Shown here: one piece after another, positions 1-8,812 of the stretch
Position numbering within the stretch: the first letter of the stretch is position 1
How the letters are laid out: every line of letters starts with the position of its first letter
NCBI GenBank assembly: GCA_002309345.1
Contig: DBWZ01000004.1
Location: 1 to 52,571, forward strand
Reading direction: 5' to 3'
DNA from: Pseudobutyrivibrio sp. UBA1225
GTDB taxonomy: Bacteria > Bacillota > Clostridia > Lachnospirales > Lachnospiraceae
Length of the DNA: 52,571 nt
Translations under genes and position numbers: made by a program
Notes under the pieces: model-generated
Told to the model about the DNA's origin: nothing
The model's database searches: none
The model's input: only the letters and a program-made list of their open reading frames with translations

Positions 1-209
1 TTCGAATTGTAAAATCGACGAACACACACCCGATAGAAGCTCCCTTTTGGCATTAAGAAAATCTATAATCTTAGCTAAATTGTAAGCGAGCTAGCCATGG
101 AGGGCTGGGGTGGAGGTGGCGGGGGCATATAAGTTTTGTGGTGTGAATAGTGATTAATAATGGGTGGTACGTGTTGTTAAACGACGGCAAATGGTCTAAA
201 ATATAAGAC
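1..209. other. Left edge: no confirmed gene; G-rich tract upstream of rlmH
   Basis: No complete gene fits here. The second forward frame is open from the window edge to a stop at 83-85 and could be the last codons of an upstream gene, but it is too short to recognise. Positions 99-125 are strikingly G-rich on the + strand, with runs GGG, GGGG and GGGGG separated by short GG-containing stretches, in otherwise AT-rich DNA. The rest carries the rlmH promoter (listed separately). Confidence 0.5.
174..202 (+). promoter_or_regulatory. Putative sigma-A promoter of rlmH
   Basis: TTGTTA at 174-179, a 17-bp spacer, then TAAAAT at 197-202. The -10 ends 7 nt before the rlmH ATG at 210, so transcription would begin at or within 1-2 nt of the start codon. 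No AGGAGG-like sequence precedes that ATG, which fits a leaderless mRNA. Confidence 0.5.
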
Positions 210-689
210 ATGAATGTTAAGGTTCTTTGTGTGGGAAAGATTAAAGAAAAGTTTTATAGTCAGGCTATTGATGAGTATTGTAAGCGGCTATCAAAATATT
301 GTTCTTTGGATATAGTTCAGGTGCCCGATGAGAAGACGGCGGAGAATTTATCTGATGTCGAGATAAATCTTATTAAAGACACAGAGGGGGAGAAGATTCT
401 TAAGCATATCAATGACCGTGATTTTGTCATTGCGTTGGCGATTTTAGGTAAGCAATTGGATTCAGTTGCTTTTTCTAAATATATTCAAGATCTTATGATT
501 CAAGGAAACAGTTCAATAGTTTTCGTGATTGGCGGTTCCCTTGGTTTATCTGATAAGGTCTTATCTAGGGCAAACTATTTGCTATCATTTTCAAAAATGA
601 CATTCCCACATCAGCTTATGCGAGTTGTTTTACTTGAGCAGATTTATCGAGCAATGCGTATTATGAAAAACGAACCATATCATAAATAA
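210..689 (+). CDS. rlmH: 23S rRNA (pseudouridine-1915-N3)-methyltransferase RlmH
   Basis: RlmH is a SPOUT methyltransferase that uses SAM to methylate pseudouridine 1915 in helix 69 of 23S rRNA on assembled 70S ribosomes. The 159-aa product has the normal family length and N-terminus (MNVKVLCVGKIKEKFY), the SAM-knot glycine motif VIGGSLGL around residues 107-114, and the conserved C-terminal HQLMRVVLLEQIYRA region ending in EPYHK. The N-terminus matches the family from its first residue, so the ATG is well supported even though no Shine-Dalgarno sequence precedes it. It is the first gene of a long + strand series; the next gene begins about 20 nt downstream. Confidence 0.95.
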   Translation: MNVKVLCVGKIKEKFYSQAIDEYCKRLSKYCSLDIVQVPDEKTAENLSDVEINLIKDTEGEKILKHINDRDFVIALAILGKQLDSVAFSKYIQDLMIQGNSSIVFVIGGSLGLSDKVLSRANYLLSFSKMTFPHQLMRVVLLEQIYRAMRIMKNEPYHK

Positions 690-709
690 TTACGAGGGGT
701 AGTTTGAAT

Positions 710-2014
710 ATGAGAATGTACGATTTAATCGAAAAGAAAAAACTTGGTCAGGAGCTTTCAACTGAAGAGATTTACCACATCATAGATGGCTATACCAAGG
801 GCGAAATACCTGATTATCAGATATCGGCTCTTTTGATGGCAATCTATTTCAAGGGCATGAATGTTAGAGAACGATATGATCTCACTATGGCCATGAGAGA
901 CTCTGGGGATATCCTCGATTTATCATCCATTGATGGAGTAAAAATCGACAAGCATTCTACCGGTGGAGTGGGTGATAAGGTTACACTTGTGCTTGGACCG
1001 ATTATTGCATCAATTGGCGTTCCGGTAGCCAAGATGAGCGGTAGGGGGTTAGGGCACACAGGTGGTACTATTGACAAGCTTGAAGCTTTTCCAGGCTTTA
1101 ATGCGTCTCTTTCAGAGGAAGATTTCATCAACCAGGTCAATTCCATAAAGATTGCTGTTACAGGGCAATCAAAGAATCTTGCACCTGCAGACAAAAAGCT
1201 GTATGCACTTAGAGATGTTACTGCAACAGTTGATGAAATTTCGTTAATCACTAGTTCCGTTATGTCAAAGAAGCTGGCAGCTGGAACTGATGCAATTGTT
1301 TTGGATGTCACGGTTGGCGATGGCGCCTTCATGAAAAACAAAGAGTCTGCACTTGAGCTTGCTCGCTCAATGGTTGACATAGGAAAAAAGGCTGACAAGA
1401 AAATAGCAGCTTTTCTCACTAATATGGATGAACCATTAGGCTTTGCGGTTGGTAATGACTTAGAGGTTATCGAGGCGATTAACGCACTTAAGGGACAAGG
1501 TCCTTCTGATTTGATGGAGGTTGTCTATGCTCTTGGTTCTCAGATGATAGTTTTCTCTGGCATCGAGCCTGATAAGGCTAAGGCAAGAAAGCTAATGGAA
1601 CAGGCTGTTGCCGACGGCAGTGCTTACAACAAGTTTATAGAATTCATCAAAACCCAAGGCGGTGATGATAGCTTTGCCAAAGACACAGGCAAATTTGTTC
1701 CGGCAAAACACATCATCCCTGTCGAGGCGGTGCAATCTGGCTATATTCACGGTCTAAAGGCTGAAGCTATCGGACTTGCATCAATGTACCTCGGAGGCGG
1801 TAGAGAGACCTTTGAGGACGTTATAGACATGTCTGTAGGTGTTGTTTTAAACAAAAAGGTTGGAGATCAGATTAATGCCGGCGAGCCAATCTGTTTTATC
1901 CATGCAAATGATTTAGATAAAGCTAAGCATGCAGAAGAGATGATTAGAAAAGCTACCACCATTTCTTCTGAAAAATGCGACCACATGAAACTAATAATTG
2001 ATATTGTAGAGTAA
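710..2014 (+). CDS. pdp: Pyrimidine-nucleoside phosphorylase
   Basis: Cleaves uridine, thymidine or deoxyuridine with phosphate to give the free base and (deoxy)ribose-1-phosphate, for nucleoside salvage in the cytoplasm. The protein (about 434 aa) shows the family phosphate-binding motif KHSTGGVGDK near residues 82-91, the SGRGLGHTGGT motif, and the SSVMSKKLAAG segment typical of Pdp and thymidine phosphorylase; the length is normal. An in-frame TTG at 704 would add two residues. I chose ATG 710 because family members begin MRM-, with GAGGGG at 694-699 as ribosome binding site (10-nt spacing); TTG 704 remains possible. phoH follows after one base. Confidence 0.93.
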   Translation: MRMYDLIEKKKLGQELSTEEIYHIIDGYTKGEIPDYQISALLMAIYFKGMNVRERYDLTMAMRDSGDILDLSSIDGVKIDKHSTGGVGDKVTLVLGPIIASIGVPVAKMSGRGLGHTGGTIDKLEAFPGFNASLSEEDFINQVNSIKIAVTGQSKNLAPADKKLYALRDVTATVDEISLITSSVMSKKLAAGTDAIVLDVTVGDGAFMKNKESALELARSMVDIGKKADKKIAAFLTNMDEPLGFAVGNDLEVIEAINALKGQGPSDLMEVVYALGSQMIVFSGIEPDKAKARKLMEQAVADGSAYNKFIEFIKTQGGDDSFAKDTGKFVPAKHIIPVEAVQSGYIHGLKAEAIGLASMYLGGGRETFEDVIDMSVGVVLNKKVGDQINAGEPICFIHANDLDKAKHAEEMIRKATTISSEKCDHMKLIIDIVE

Positions 2015-2015
2015 T

Positions 2016-3011
2016 ATGAGTGACTATTCTTTAAACATCAATATTCCTTCAGAGCATATTGATAATATATTCGGGCAATTTGATAAGAACATAAAAGCCA
2101 TAGAAAAGGGCATGAACATTTCTTTTATCTTGCGAGACGACAACGTCAAGCTCATAGGTGAAAGAGACCACGTCGAGCATGCCAACATTATCGTAGAAGA
2201 GCTTTTAGCCTTGGCTAAAGCCGGAAATACTATAACAATTCAGGATGTAAATTACGTTATGTCAATTGAACAAGAAAAACTTGAAAATCACGATGTTTCC
2301 GAGGCGAGAGGCGAGATTATATGCCACACAACCACAGGTAAGCCTGTAGCTCCCAAGACACTCGGACAAAAAAAATACGTAGATGCCATTACAAACAACA
2401 TGATTGTCTTTGGAGTAGGCCCGGCTGGTACAGGTAAGACCTATCTTGCTATGGCAAAAGCAATTACCGCATTTAAAAACGAAGAGGTCTCTAGAATCAT
2501 CCTTACTAGACCTGCAATAGAAGCGGGAGAGAAGCTTGGATTTTTGCCAGGTGATTTACAGAGTAAGGTTGATCCTTATCTTAGACCTTTATACGATGCT
2601 CTTTATCAAATCATGGGTGGCGAAGCGTTTCAACGCAACATGGAAAAGGGGCTTATAGAGGTTGCACCTTTAGCATACATGCGAGGACGCACCTTAGATA
2701 ATGCCTTCATCATTTTAGATGAAGCTCAAAATACTACTCCAGCTCAAATGAAGATGTTTTTAACTCGTATCGGATTTGGTTCAAAGGCAGTTATCACAGG
2801 TGACCAAACCCAAAAGGATTTGCCATCTGGAGTTAAATCTGGTCTGGATGATGCCATGAAAATTCTTAAAAACATTGATGATATCAAAGTATGCACTCTA
2901 GATTCAAAGGATGTTGTAAGACATCCTCTTGTGCAAAAAATCGTAAATGCGTATGAGGTTCATGACAAGAAAATAAAAGGGGAGGGCAAGAGTAAAAAGA
3001 CAGGAAGATGA
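2016..3011 (+). CDS. phoH: PhoH family ATPase
   Basis: A cytoplasmic P-loop ATPase of the PhoH/YbeZ family, related to superfamily 1 helicases and linked genetically to the rRNA-processing enzyme YbeY. The 331-aa protein has Walker A GPAGTGKTYLA around residues 134-144 and Walker B IILDEAQN around residue 230, followed by the TRIGFGSKAVITGDQTQ motif; the N-terminal part carries a small KH-like region. Length is typical. The stop overlaps the start of the next membrane-protein gene by 4 nt, and ybeY follows that gene, reproducing the Firmicute order phoH-(HD membrane protein)-ybeY. Confidence 0.93.
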   Translation: MSDYSLNINIPSEHIDNIFGQFDKNIKAIEKGMNISFILRDDNVKLIGERDHVEHANIIVEELLALAKAGNTITIQDVNYVMSIEQEKLENHDVSEARGEIICHTTTGKPVAPKTLGQKKYVDAITNNMIVFGVGPAGTGKTYLAMAKAITAFKNEEVSRIILTRPAIEAGEKLGFLPGDLQSKVDPYLRPLYDALYQIMGGEAFQRNMEKGLIEVAPLAYMRGRTLDNAFIILDEAQNTTPAQMKMFLTRIGFGSKAVITGDQTQKDLPSGVKSGLDDAMKILKNIDDIKVCTLDSKDVVRHPLVQKIVNAYEVHDKKIKGEGKSKKTGR

Positions 3012-4201
3012 AGCATACTAATAGATTCTCAGCGACTAGACTTGGATATGCAATAGGCATGGCTTTGATTTTTATAATAGGCAATATTATTATTTGCGGT
3101 CTTGCCTCGGTTTTGATTGATAAATTTGTTTGCATTATATCAATCAATATATGTTTTTTCTTTATTTTCTTACTGTTAATCATCAGAAAAAGGTTAACAG
3201 GAAAATTACCTGAGTTTAACTACGTAACTTATGGTAAAATAACATTGGTTGTTTTAATTGAGTGGATACTTGTTATATTGTTTGCTCGATTTTCGCCAGA
3301 TTTCTTTGCACCATTTATTGTGCTTCCAATAGTGGCGGCCACGGTGCTTGAAGATACTGGAGCTAATGCTCTTAGCTTATATTTTGTAGTTCTTGTATCT
3401 ATTTGCTACGACTACAATGTATATATGATATTAGGCTATGTGACTATGATTGTCTTTGGCAATATGATGTCGCAGCTTATCAAATCCAAAGAAATGATTC
3501 AAAGGCTTTTTTCTTTGATAATCATTTTTTCAACTACAACTTTAGTTTCGATAATTTTCTATTACTTTAATTATCTGGAGCTTCCACTTGTTGTTTTTGC
3601 ATATGGATTATTTAATGGTCTAATAGCTTGTGCAATTTCAGTTGTATTTGTTCCTGTTTTGGGACGATACGTCGAAGTATCTCAAACAGAATCCTACGAA
3701 GAGTTCTTAAGTCCTGCGTTTGATTTGTATCAAGAGATTCGCAATTTCTCATTTATAGAGTTTACACATGCTAATCGTGTTTCTAATTTGGCGAGAAAGT
3801 GCGCCGAAGCGATCAATTGCAATGTGGGACTTGCTGCATGTAGTGGATTCTACTACAGACTTGGAAAAATTGTTGGAGAACCAATGATTGACAACGCTCT
3901 AAAGCTTGCCAATGACTATTGTTTTCCAAATGATGTTATCCAGATTCTAGCTGAGTATGGTGGTGTTGTTTACTTGCCTAGCACCAAGGAGTCAGCTATA
4001 GTTCACATGGTAGATGCAGTCACTACAAAGGTCGAACTTTTTGATTCCGATTCCATGAGCAGCAACTGGAATCAAAATATGGTTATCTATCAAACCATCA
4101 ACGAGCTTTCTCAAAAGGGATTCTATGATAATTCGGGACTTACCATGAATCAGTTCCTTATCATCAGAGAAATACTTGCAAAAGAGGATATATTGGCATG
4201 A
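3008..4201 (+). CDS. Multi-pass membrane protein with degenerate HD domain (PgpH/YqfF position)
   Basis: 397 aa. The first ~230 residues are hydrophobic with about seven membrane segments; residues ~245-390 form a cytoplasmic HD-like domain. It occupies the place of pgpH/yqfF, the c-di-AMP phosphodiesterase normally found between phoH and ybeY. Family PgpH is about 700 aa with a large extracellular domain; that part is absent here. The first conserved histidine is kept (His254, in FTHANRVSNLA), but the expected YHDIGK signature reads YYRLGK, so the metal-binding His-Asp pair is Tyr283-Arg284. A later Asp (HMVDAVTTK) remains. I infer a non-catalytic HD relative that may sense nucleotide or act as scaffold; loss of c-di-AMP hydrolysis is inferred, not shown. 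Confidence 0.7.
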   Translation: MKHTNRFSATRLGYAIGMALIFIIGNIIICGLASVLIDKFVCIISINICFFFIFLLLIIRKRLTGKLPEFNYVTYGKITLVVLIEWILVILFARFSPDFFAPFIVLPIVAATVLEDTGANALSLYFVVLVSICYDYNVYMILGYVTMIVFGNMMSQLIKSKEMIQRLFSLIIIFSTTTLVSIIFYYFNYLELPLVVFAYGLFNGLIACAISVVFVPVLGRYVEVSQTESYEEFLSPAFDLYQEIRNFSFIEFTHANRVSNLARKCAEAINCNVGLAACSGFYYRLGKIVGEPMIDNALKLANDYCFPNDVIQILAEYGGVVYLPSTKESAIVHMVDAVTTKVELFDSDSMSSNWNQNMVIYQTINELSQKGFYDNSGLTMNQFLIIREILAKEDILA

Positions 4202-4710
4202 CAATACTTATTGAAAACGAAGTCGATGCTGAATTCGATTTTGATTACACGAAAATTGCAAATGATGTGATTAACACTTCAATGGATTTATTACAATTTC
4301 CTTTTGAAGCGGAAGTTAGCATTACAATTACTGACAACCAGGGAATTCAATCTATCAACAAAGAATTCCGAGACATAGATTCACCTACGGATGTTCTTTC
4401 ATTTCCGATGATTGATTATGATACACCAGGTGATTTCACTGGCATAGAGGCCAATGACGATTTATTTAACCCCGAGACAGGAGAAGTAATTCTTGGAGAT
4501 ATAGTTTTGTGTGTAGACCGTATTTATTCTCAAGCAGAAGAGTATGGACACTCAATACTTCGAGAGTATGCTTTTCTTATAACCCATAGTATGTTACATT
4601 TATTTGGGTTTGATCATATGACTGAGGCAGAAGCCAACGTCATGGAAGAAAAACAAAGAGAAATACTTGAAACCCTTAATATTTCTCGCGACTTAGCAAA
4701 GGAGAACTAA
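4198..4710 (+). CDS. ybeY: Endoribonuclease YbeY
   Basis: Single-strand-specific zinc endoribonuclease that helps mature the 3' end of 16S rRNA and supports ribosome quality control. The 170-aa protein ends with the signature HSMLHLFGFDHM, giving the three zinc-binding histidines of the H-x3-H-x5-H motif, and carries the upstream DVLSFPM motif. Length is typical. The start codon overlaps the stop of the preceding gene in an ATGA arrangement, so translation is probably coupled. Together with phoH it forms the conserved rRNA-maturation block; dgkA, cdd and era, often next in Firmicutes, are replaced here by a lipoprotein gene. Confidence 0.94.
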   Translation: MTILIENEVDAEFDFDYTKIANDVINTSMDLLQFPFEAEVSITITDNQGIQSINKEFRDIDSPTDVLSFPMIDYDTPGDFTGIEANDDLFNPETGEVILGDIVLCVDRIYSQAEEYGHSILREYAFLITHSMLHLFGFDHMTEAEANVMEEKQREILETLNISRDLAKEN

Positions 4711-4713
4711 TCT

Positions 4714-5856
4714 ATGAAGAAAAAGCTAGTATCTACAATGCTCATCCTTTCAATGGCGATATCAATGATTGCATGCGGCAAGAAGGATGCTGACAAAGAT
4801 AAGGATGATTCAGGTGCTAATCAATCTGCTGCTGATATTCAGCCGGTGGATGACTCTGTTGCCTTTTGGGAGCAGACATCTGAGGATGGAAAGGTTCGTA
4901 GTTATTTGACAGGTGAATTTATTGATCCTGAACTTAGAAATCAACGACCAAAGGCTATAATGATTGAAAATACAAAGGCCGCTATTCCACAATATGGTAT
5001 CGAGAATGCTGGTATTATTTATGAATGCGTTGTCGAAGGTGGAATTACTCGTATGATGGGTATATTTGACACTTATACCGGTATGGATCAAATTGGTAAC
5101 GTTAGAAGCTCTCGTCCTTACTTTGTATATTTCGCAAGTGAGTATGATGCTATTTACACACATGCTGGTGGTAACCCTGCAGCTTTTGAGCTTATTGATG
5201 ACAAACATTTAGTTGAAAATATCAACCTTCTTAAAAACGAAGGCAAGAAGGGTGTTAATGCTGGATATCGTACAGGTAAGAGTGAACACACACTTTACAC
5301 TTACTCTGAAGGTATAGACAAGGGCATCGAAAAGCAAGGCTATGACAGAGCTCTTCCAGAAGGATATGAACCTCACTTCAAGTTTGCTGCAGAGGGCAAC
5401 AACCTTGAGAATGGTCAGGATTGCCAAGCAATTCAGCTTTACTATTACACCAACAAGCCTTATTGGATTTACAATCCAGATGATGGCTTATACTACAGAT
5501 ATGAGTACAATAAAAAACAAGTTGATGGTCTCACAGGCAACCAGCTCACAGCTAAAAACATCATCATCCAAAATGTTGAATGGTTCACATATCAAGGTTC
5601 ACAGTATTTAGGATATCTTCTCTCTTACAATTCTGGTGCAGGTAAGTACATCACAAACGGTAAGATGATTGACATCAGATGGGAAAAGATGGCTGATACT
5701 GATATTACTCATTACTATAATGCTGAAACAGGTGAAGAAATCCAGCTTAATGTTGGTAATACATGGATTCAGGCTGTTCAGGGTGCCGGCGAAGGCGATT
5801 TCACTGACGGTAATGAATACTATGCAGACAAATCTCAATTTAGTAAGGCGCAATAA
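4714..5856 (+). CDS. DUF3048 lipoprotein (YerB-like)
   Basis: Predicted surface lipoprotein of 380 aa. A signal peptide with lipobox SMIAC places the lipidated cysteine at residue 21, followed by a Lys/Asp-rich linker. The rest matches the DUF3048/YerB family: PKAIMIENTKAAIPQYGI, YECVVEGGITRMMGIF and NVRSSRPYFVYFASEYDAIY with the AGGNPAAF motif are characteristic. Function is unknown; the family is associated with the Gram-positive cell envelope. It starts 3 nt after ybeY and is followed 7 nt later by a lipid-II flippase-type gene, an envelope context. Confidence 0.85.
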   Translation: MKKKLVSTMLILSMAISMIACGKKDADKDKDDSGANQSAADIQPVDDSVAFWEQTSEDGKVRSYLTGEFIDPELRNQRPKAIMIENTKAAIPQYGIENAGIIYECVVEGGITRMMGIFDTYTGMDQIGNVRSSRPYFVYFASEYDAIYTHAGGNPAAFELIDDKHLVENINLLKNEGKKGVNAGYRTGKSEHTLYTYSEGIDKGIEKQGYDRALPEGYEPHFKFAAEGNNLENGQDCQAIQLYYYTNKPYWIYNPDDGLYYRYEYNKKQVDGLTGNQLTAKNIIIQNVEWFTYQGSQYLGYLLSYNSGAGKYITNGKMIDIRWEKMADTDITHYYNAETGEEIQLNVGNTWIQAVQGAGEGDFTDGNEYYADKSQFSKAQ

Positions 5857-5863
5857 TTAATTT

Positions 5864-7549
5864 ATGGCAAATAGAAACAAAAACAGCGATGCTAGTTTTC
5901 TTATGCAAGGATCGATTCTTGCAATTGCCTCAATAATAAGCCGTATAGTGGGATTCATATATAGAATCCCACTTACGGATATTCTTGGTGATAAAGGAAA
6001 TAATTACTATAGCACCGCATACGAAATTTACAACATATTATTAATCATATCTTCCTATAGTATTCCTCTTGCAGTATCTAAGCTAGTATCTGCAAGAATG
6101 GCTAAAGGGCAAGCTAAGGACGCAAAACGAGTATTACAAAGCGCCCTTCTTTTTGCGTTTACAAGTGGATTGATAGCGACACTTGTCTTGTATATTGGTT
6201 CTGAGTTTTTCTGTGGCTCAATGCTGAAAACTCCATTGGCTGCAATAGCCGTCAAGGTTCTTGCTCCAACAATATTTATATTCGCTATCTTAAGTGTTTT
6301 AAGAGGATTCTTTAATGGTTTAGGAACCATGATTCCTACAGCGGTATCTCAGGTTCTAGAGCAGATAGTTAACGCAGTTGTTTCTGTTGTTGCTGCTGGT
6401 ATTTTATTTAAATATGGTAAAAAAGTGGGAGGAGTTCTTGGTCATCCTCAAAAATATGCTGCAGCATTTGGTGCTGCCGGTGGTACTTTAGGCACGCTTT
6501 TGGGTGCAGTATTTGCACTTATATTTATGTGCTTTGTGTTTTTTGCTTTTAAAAATGTTTTTGCCAAAATGCTGGCAAGAGATAAGCACAAACGCAGTGA
6601 AGGCTATTATGACATTTTAGTCTCATTACTTTTGACTATTTTCCCTGTGCTTCTTAGCACAACGGTTTACAATATAAACGCAATCATTGATAACGGTATT
6701 TATAAAAACCTTGCAATGCTTCAAGGCTACAAGGAAAACTTCATTGAAATCAGCTGGGGTATCTTTGGAGGAAAATACAAGGTTCTTATAAATGTTCCTA
6801 TTGCGATTGCTTCATCAATGGCTGCATCAGCTGTGCCAAGTCTGACAGCAGCTATACATTCTGGCGACAACGCCTTGGTTAGGCGCAGAATTAATATGGC
6901 AAACAGATTTATTATGGTTATTGCATTCCCATGCGCTGTTGGTCTATCTGTTCTAGCATCCCCAATTTTGATTTCTTTATGGGGGGATACGAGAGAGATG
7001 TCAGCTAGAATGCTTATGCTAGGCGGATGTACAGTAATATTTACATCCCTATCAACCTTATCCAACGGTGTCTTGCAGGGTATCAATCAGATGATGATTC
7101 CTGTCAAAAATGCGTTGTTGTCTTTGGTTGCCCATGTAGCGGTATTGTTTTTATTGATGGAAGTATTCCATTTACATATTTACGCAGTTATTATTTCTCA
7201 GGCATTCTACAGTTTGATGATGTGTTTCCTAAATCAATCTGCAGTGGCTCGTTTTTCTGGCTCATATATCAACGTCAGAAAGGTTATCATTGCGCCTCTT
7301 GAGGCCAGTGCCGTGATGGGCTTAGTTGTGTATTTGATTTACAAAATGTTTAATGCAATTTTTGCGTTGGGTATTTCTTCTGTGAGAATGACTAATCTAT
7401 TGTCCTGCGTAATTGCAATAGTTATTGGCGTGGTAGTGTACTTTATTTCTCTATTTGTCTTTAAAGGAATTGATGAAGAGACCTTACTCAAGTTCCCAGG
7501 TGGAAATAAATTATGCAATATTGCGTATAGCTTACATTTGCTGAGGTAG
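5864..7549 (+). CDS. MurJ/SpoVB-family flippase (YtgP-like)
   Basis: Integral membrane protein of the MOP superfamily (561 aa, about 14 transmembrane helices). The N-terminus with ASIISRIVGFIYRIPLTDILG and YNILLIISSYSIPLAVSKLVS matches the SpoVB/YtgP branch; YtgP is the Bacillus MurJ that flips lipid II across the membrane. Length is close to YtgP (~540 aa). Position among envelope genes and upstream of a BaiN-type flavoprotein fits a housekeeping lipid-II flippase rather than a capsule exporter, but the substrate is inferred. It ends 4 nt before the next gene. Confidence 0.85.
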   Translation: MANRNKNSDASFLMQGSILAIASIISRIVGFIYRIPLTDILGDKGNNYYSTAYEIYNILLIISSYSIPLAVSKLVSARMAKGQAKDAKRVLQSALLFAFTSGLIATLVLYIGSEFFCGSMLKTPLAAIAVKVLAPTIFIFAILSVLRGFFNGLGTMIPTAVSQVLEQIVNAVVSVVAAGILFKYGKKVGGVLGHPQKYAAAFGAAGGTLGTLLGAVFALIFMCFVFFAFKNVFAKMLARDKHKRSEGYYDILVSLLLTIFPVLLSTTVYNINAIIDNGIYKNLAMLQGYKENFIEISWGIFGGKYKVLINVPIAIASSMAASAVPSLTAAIHSGDNALVRRRINMANRFIMVIAFPCAVGLSVLASPILISLWGDTREMSARMLMLGGCTVIFTSLSTLSNGVLQGINQMMIPVKNALLSLVAHVAVLFLLMEVFHLHIYAVIISQAFYSLMMCFLNQSAVARFSGSYINVRKVIIAPLEASAVMGLVVYLIYKMFNAIFALGISSVRMTNLLSCVIAIVIGVVVYFISLFVFKGIDEETLLKFPGGNKLCNIAYSLHLLR

Positions 7550-7553
7550 TTTT

Positions 7554-8762
7554 ATGACTGATAAAAAGCTTTATGATGTATGTATAATTGGTGCCGGATA
7601 TTCAGGACTTGTTCTTGCAATCAAACTTGCAAGGGCAGGTCTTTTGGTCTGTTTAACGGACTTAAATCGCATTATTGGTAGACGCATTTTGTCTACTGGC
7701 AATGGCAGATGTAATTTCTTAAACAGTCGTATGGGCAACGAATATTACTACAGCAATTCCAAGGTGGATTTTATTAAGGATAATCATCAGGATATTCTTC
7801 AATTTATAAAAGGGCTTGGAGTTGTTGAAAGAGAATTGGACGGATACTATTATCCAATTACTAATCAAGCCAAGACTATTCGTGAAGCTTTCGAAAATGA
7901 GATTGAGGCTCTTTCTGTAGATGTATTTTTAGATAATAGAGTTACAGATGTTTCAAAGGATGAGGTTTTTACAGTCTCAACAAATCGACAGCAAATAAAT
8001 GCTAAAGCTGTGGTTGTAAGCTCCGGCGGCCTATCAGCAGCGACTCTTGGTTCGTCTAAGATAGGTTATAAGATTGCTCAAAAATTTGGACTCAAACTCA
8101 CAAAGCTTGCACCTTCTTTAGTTGGAGCTACATCTAAGGATATTTGTCTCAAAGAATTAGCTGGAGTTAGGGCACTGGGCAAGGTGTTCTACAAAGACAA
8201 TTCCTGTGAGGGTGAAATTCAGTTTAACAAGGACGGTGTCTCTGGATATCCAGTTATGTGCATCAGCCGATTTATTGGATTTGATGAATTGAGTAAGTCT
8301 GTTGGAAATTTAACTATAGATTTTACATCCTACATCTCCGAGGACGACCTTAAAGCTGAAATAAAAAAACGCTTTGAAAATCACCCTAAGCAAACAATCC
8401 TAAAGGCTCTCGTTGGGCTTTGTAATGAAAAAGTAATCGAAGTTGTCGTTAGCTATTCAAAAATCTATGGTGATACAATCGTTGAAAAGCTTGACGAGGA
8501 GGATATTGAAAATATAATCTACAACCTGAAACACTTTTCTATTTCTCTCACAGGAACAAAGGGGTTTGATAGCTCGCAGGTTACCGCTGGCGGTGTAGAT
8601 TTATCCGATATAGATATGACTTCCATGGAGGCAAAGCTGTGCCCTGGTTTATATTTCACAGGAGAGGTACTTGATATTGATGGAATCTGCGGTGGTTACA
8701 ATTTATCGTGGGCTTATACATCTGCAGATATTGCAGCTAGGCATATTATAAATAATCATTGA
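7554..8762 (+). CDS. NAD(P)/FAD-dependent oxidoreductase, HI0933/BaiN family
   Basis: Cytoplasmic flavoprotein (402 aa). The N-terminal dinucleotide-binding motif IIGAGYSGLVLAIKLARAG (residues ~10-28), the family element ILSTGNGRCNF, and the C-terminal GEVLDIDGICGGYNLSWAYTS segment are typical of the HI0933/YtfP/BaiN family. Substrate is not established for most members. Family proteins usually read GxxxLxSGGGRCN; here the second Gly of that element is Asn, a minor variation. It is tightly spaced with the upstream flippase; the next gene is another FAD protein of a different family. Confidence 0.85.
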   Translation: MTDKKLYDVCIIGAGYSGLVLAIKLARAGLLVCLTDLNRIIGRRILSTGNGRCNFLNSRMGNEYYYSNSKVDFIKDNHQDILQFIKGLGVVERELDGYYYPITNQAKTIREAFENEIEALSVDVFLDNRVTDVSKDEVFTVSTNRQQINAKAVVVSSGGLSAATLGSSKIGYKIAQKFGLKLTKLAPSLVGATSKDICLKELAGVRALGKVFYKDNSCEGEIQFNKDGVSGYPVMCISRFIGFDELSKSVGNLTIDFTSYISEDDLKAEIKKRFENHPKQTILKALVGLCNEKVIEVVVSYSKIYGDTIVEKLDEEDIENIIYNLKHFSISLTGTKGFDSSQVTAGGVDLSDIDMTSMEAKLCPGLYFTGEVLDIDGICGGYNLSWAYTSADIAARHIINNH

Positions 8763-8812
8763 TGAGATTGATAATAAAAATCTTATAGTGTTTCAATATT
8801 TCAGAGGTTTTC

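Noticed and set aside
844..1419. Long antisense frame within the nucleoside phosphorylase gene
   Set aside because: A shadow of a strongly conserved gene, with no ribosome binding site or recognisable product.
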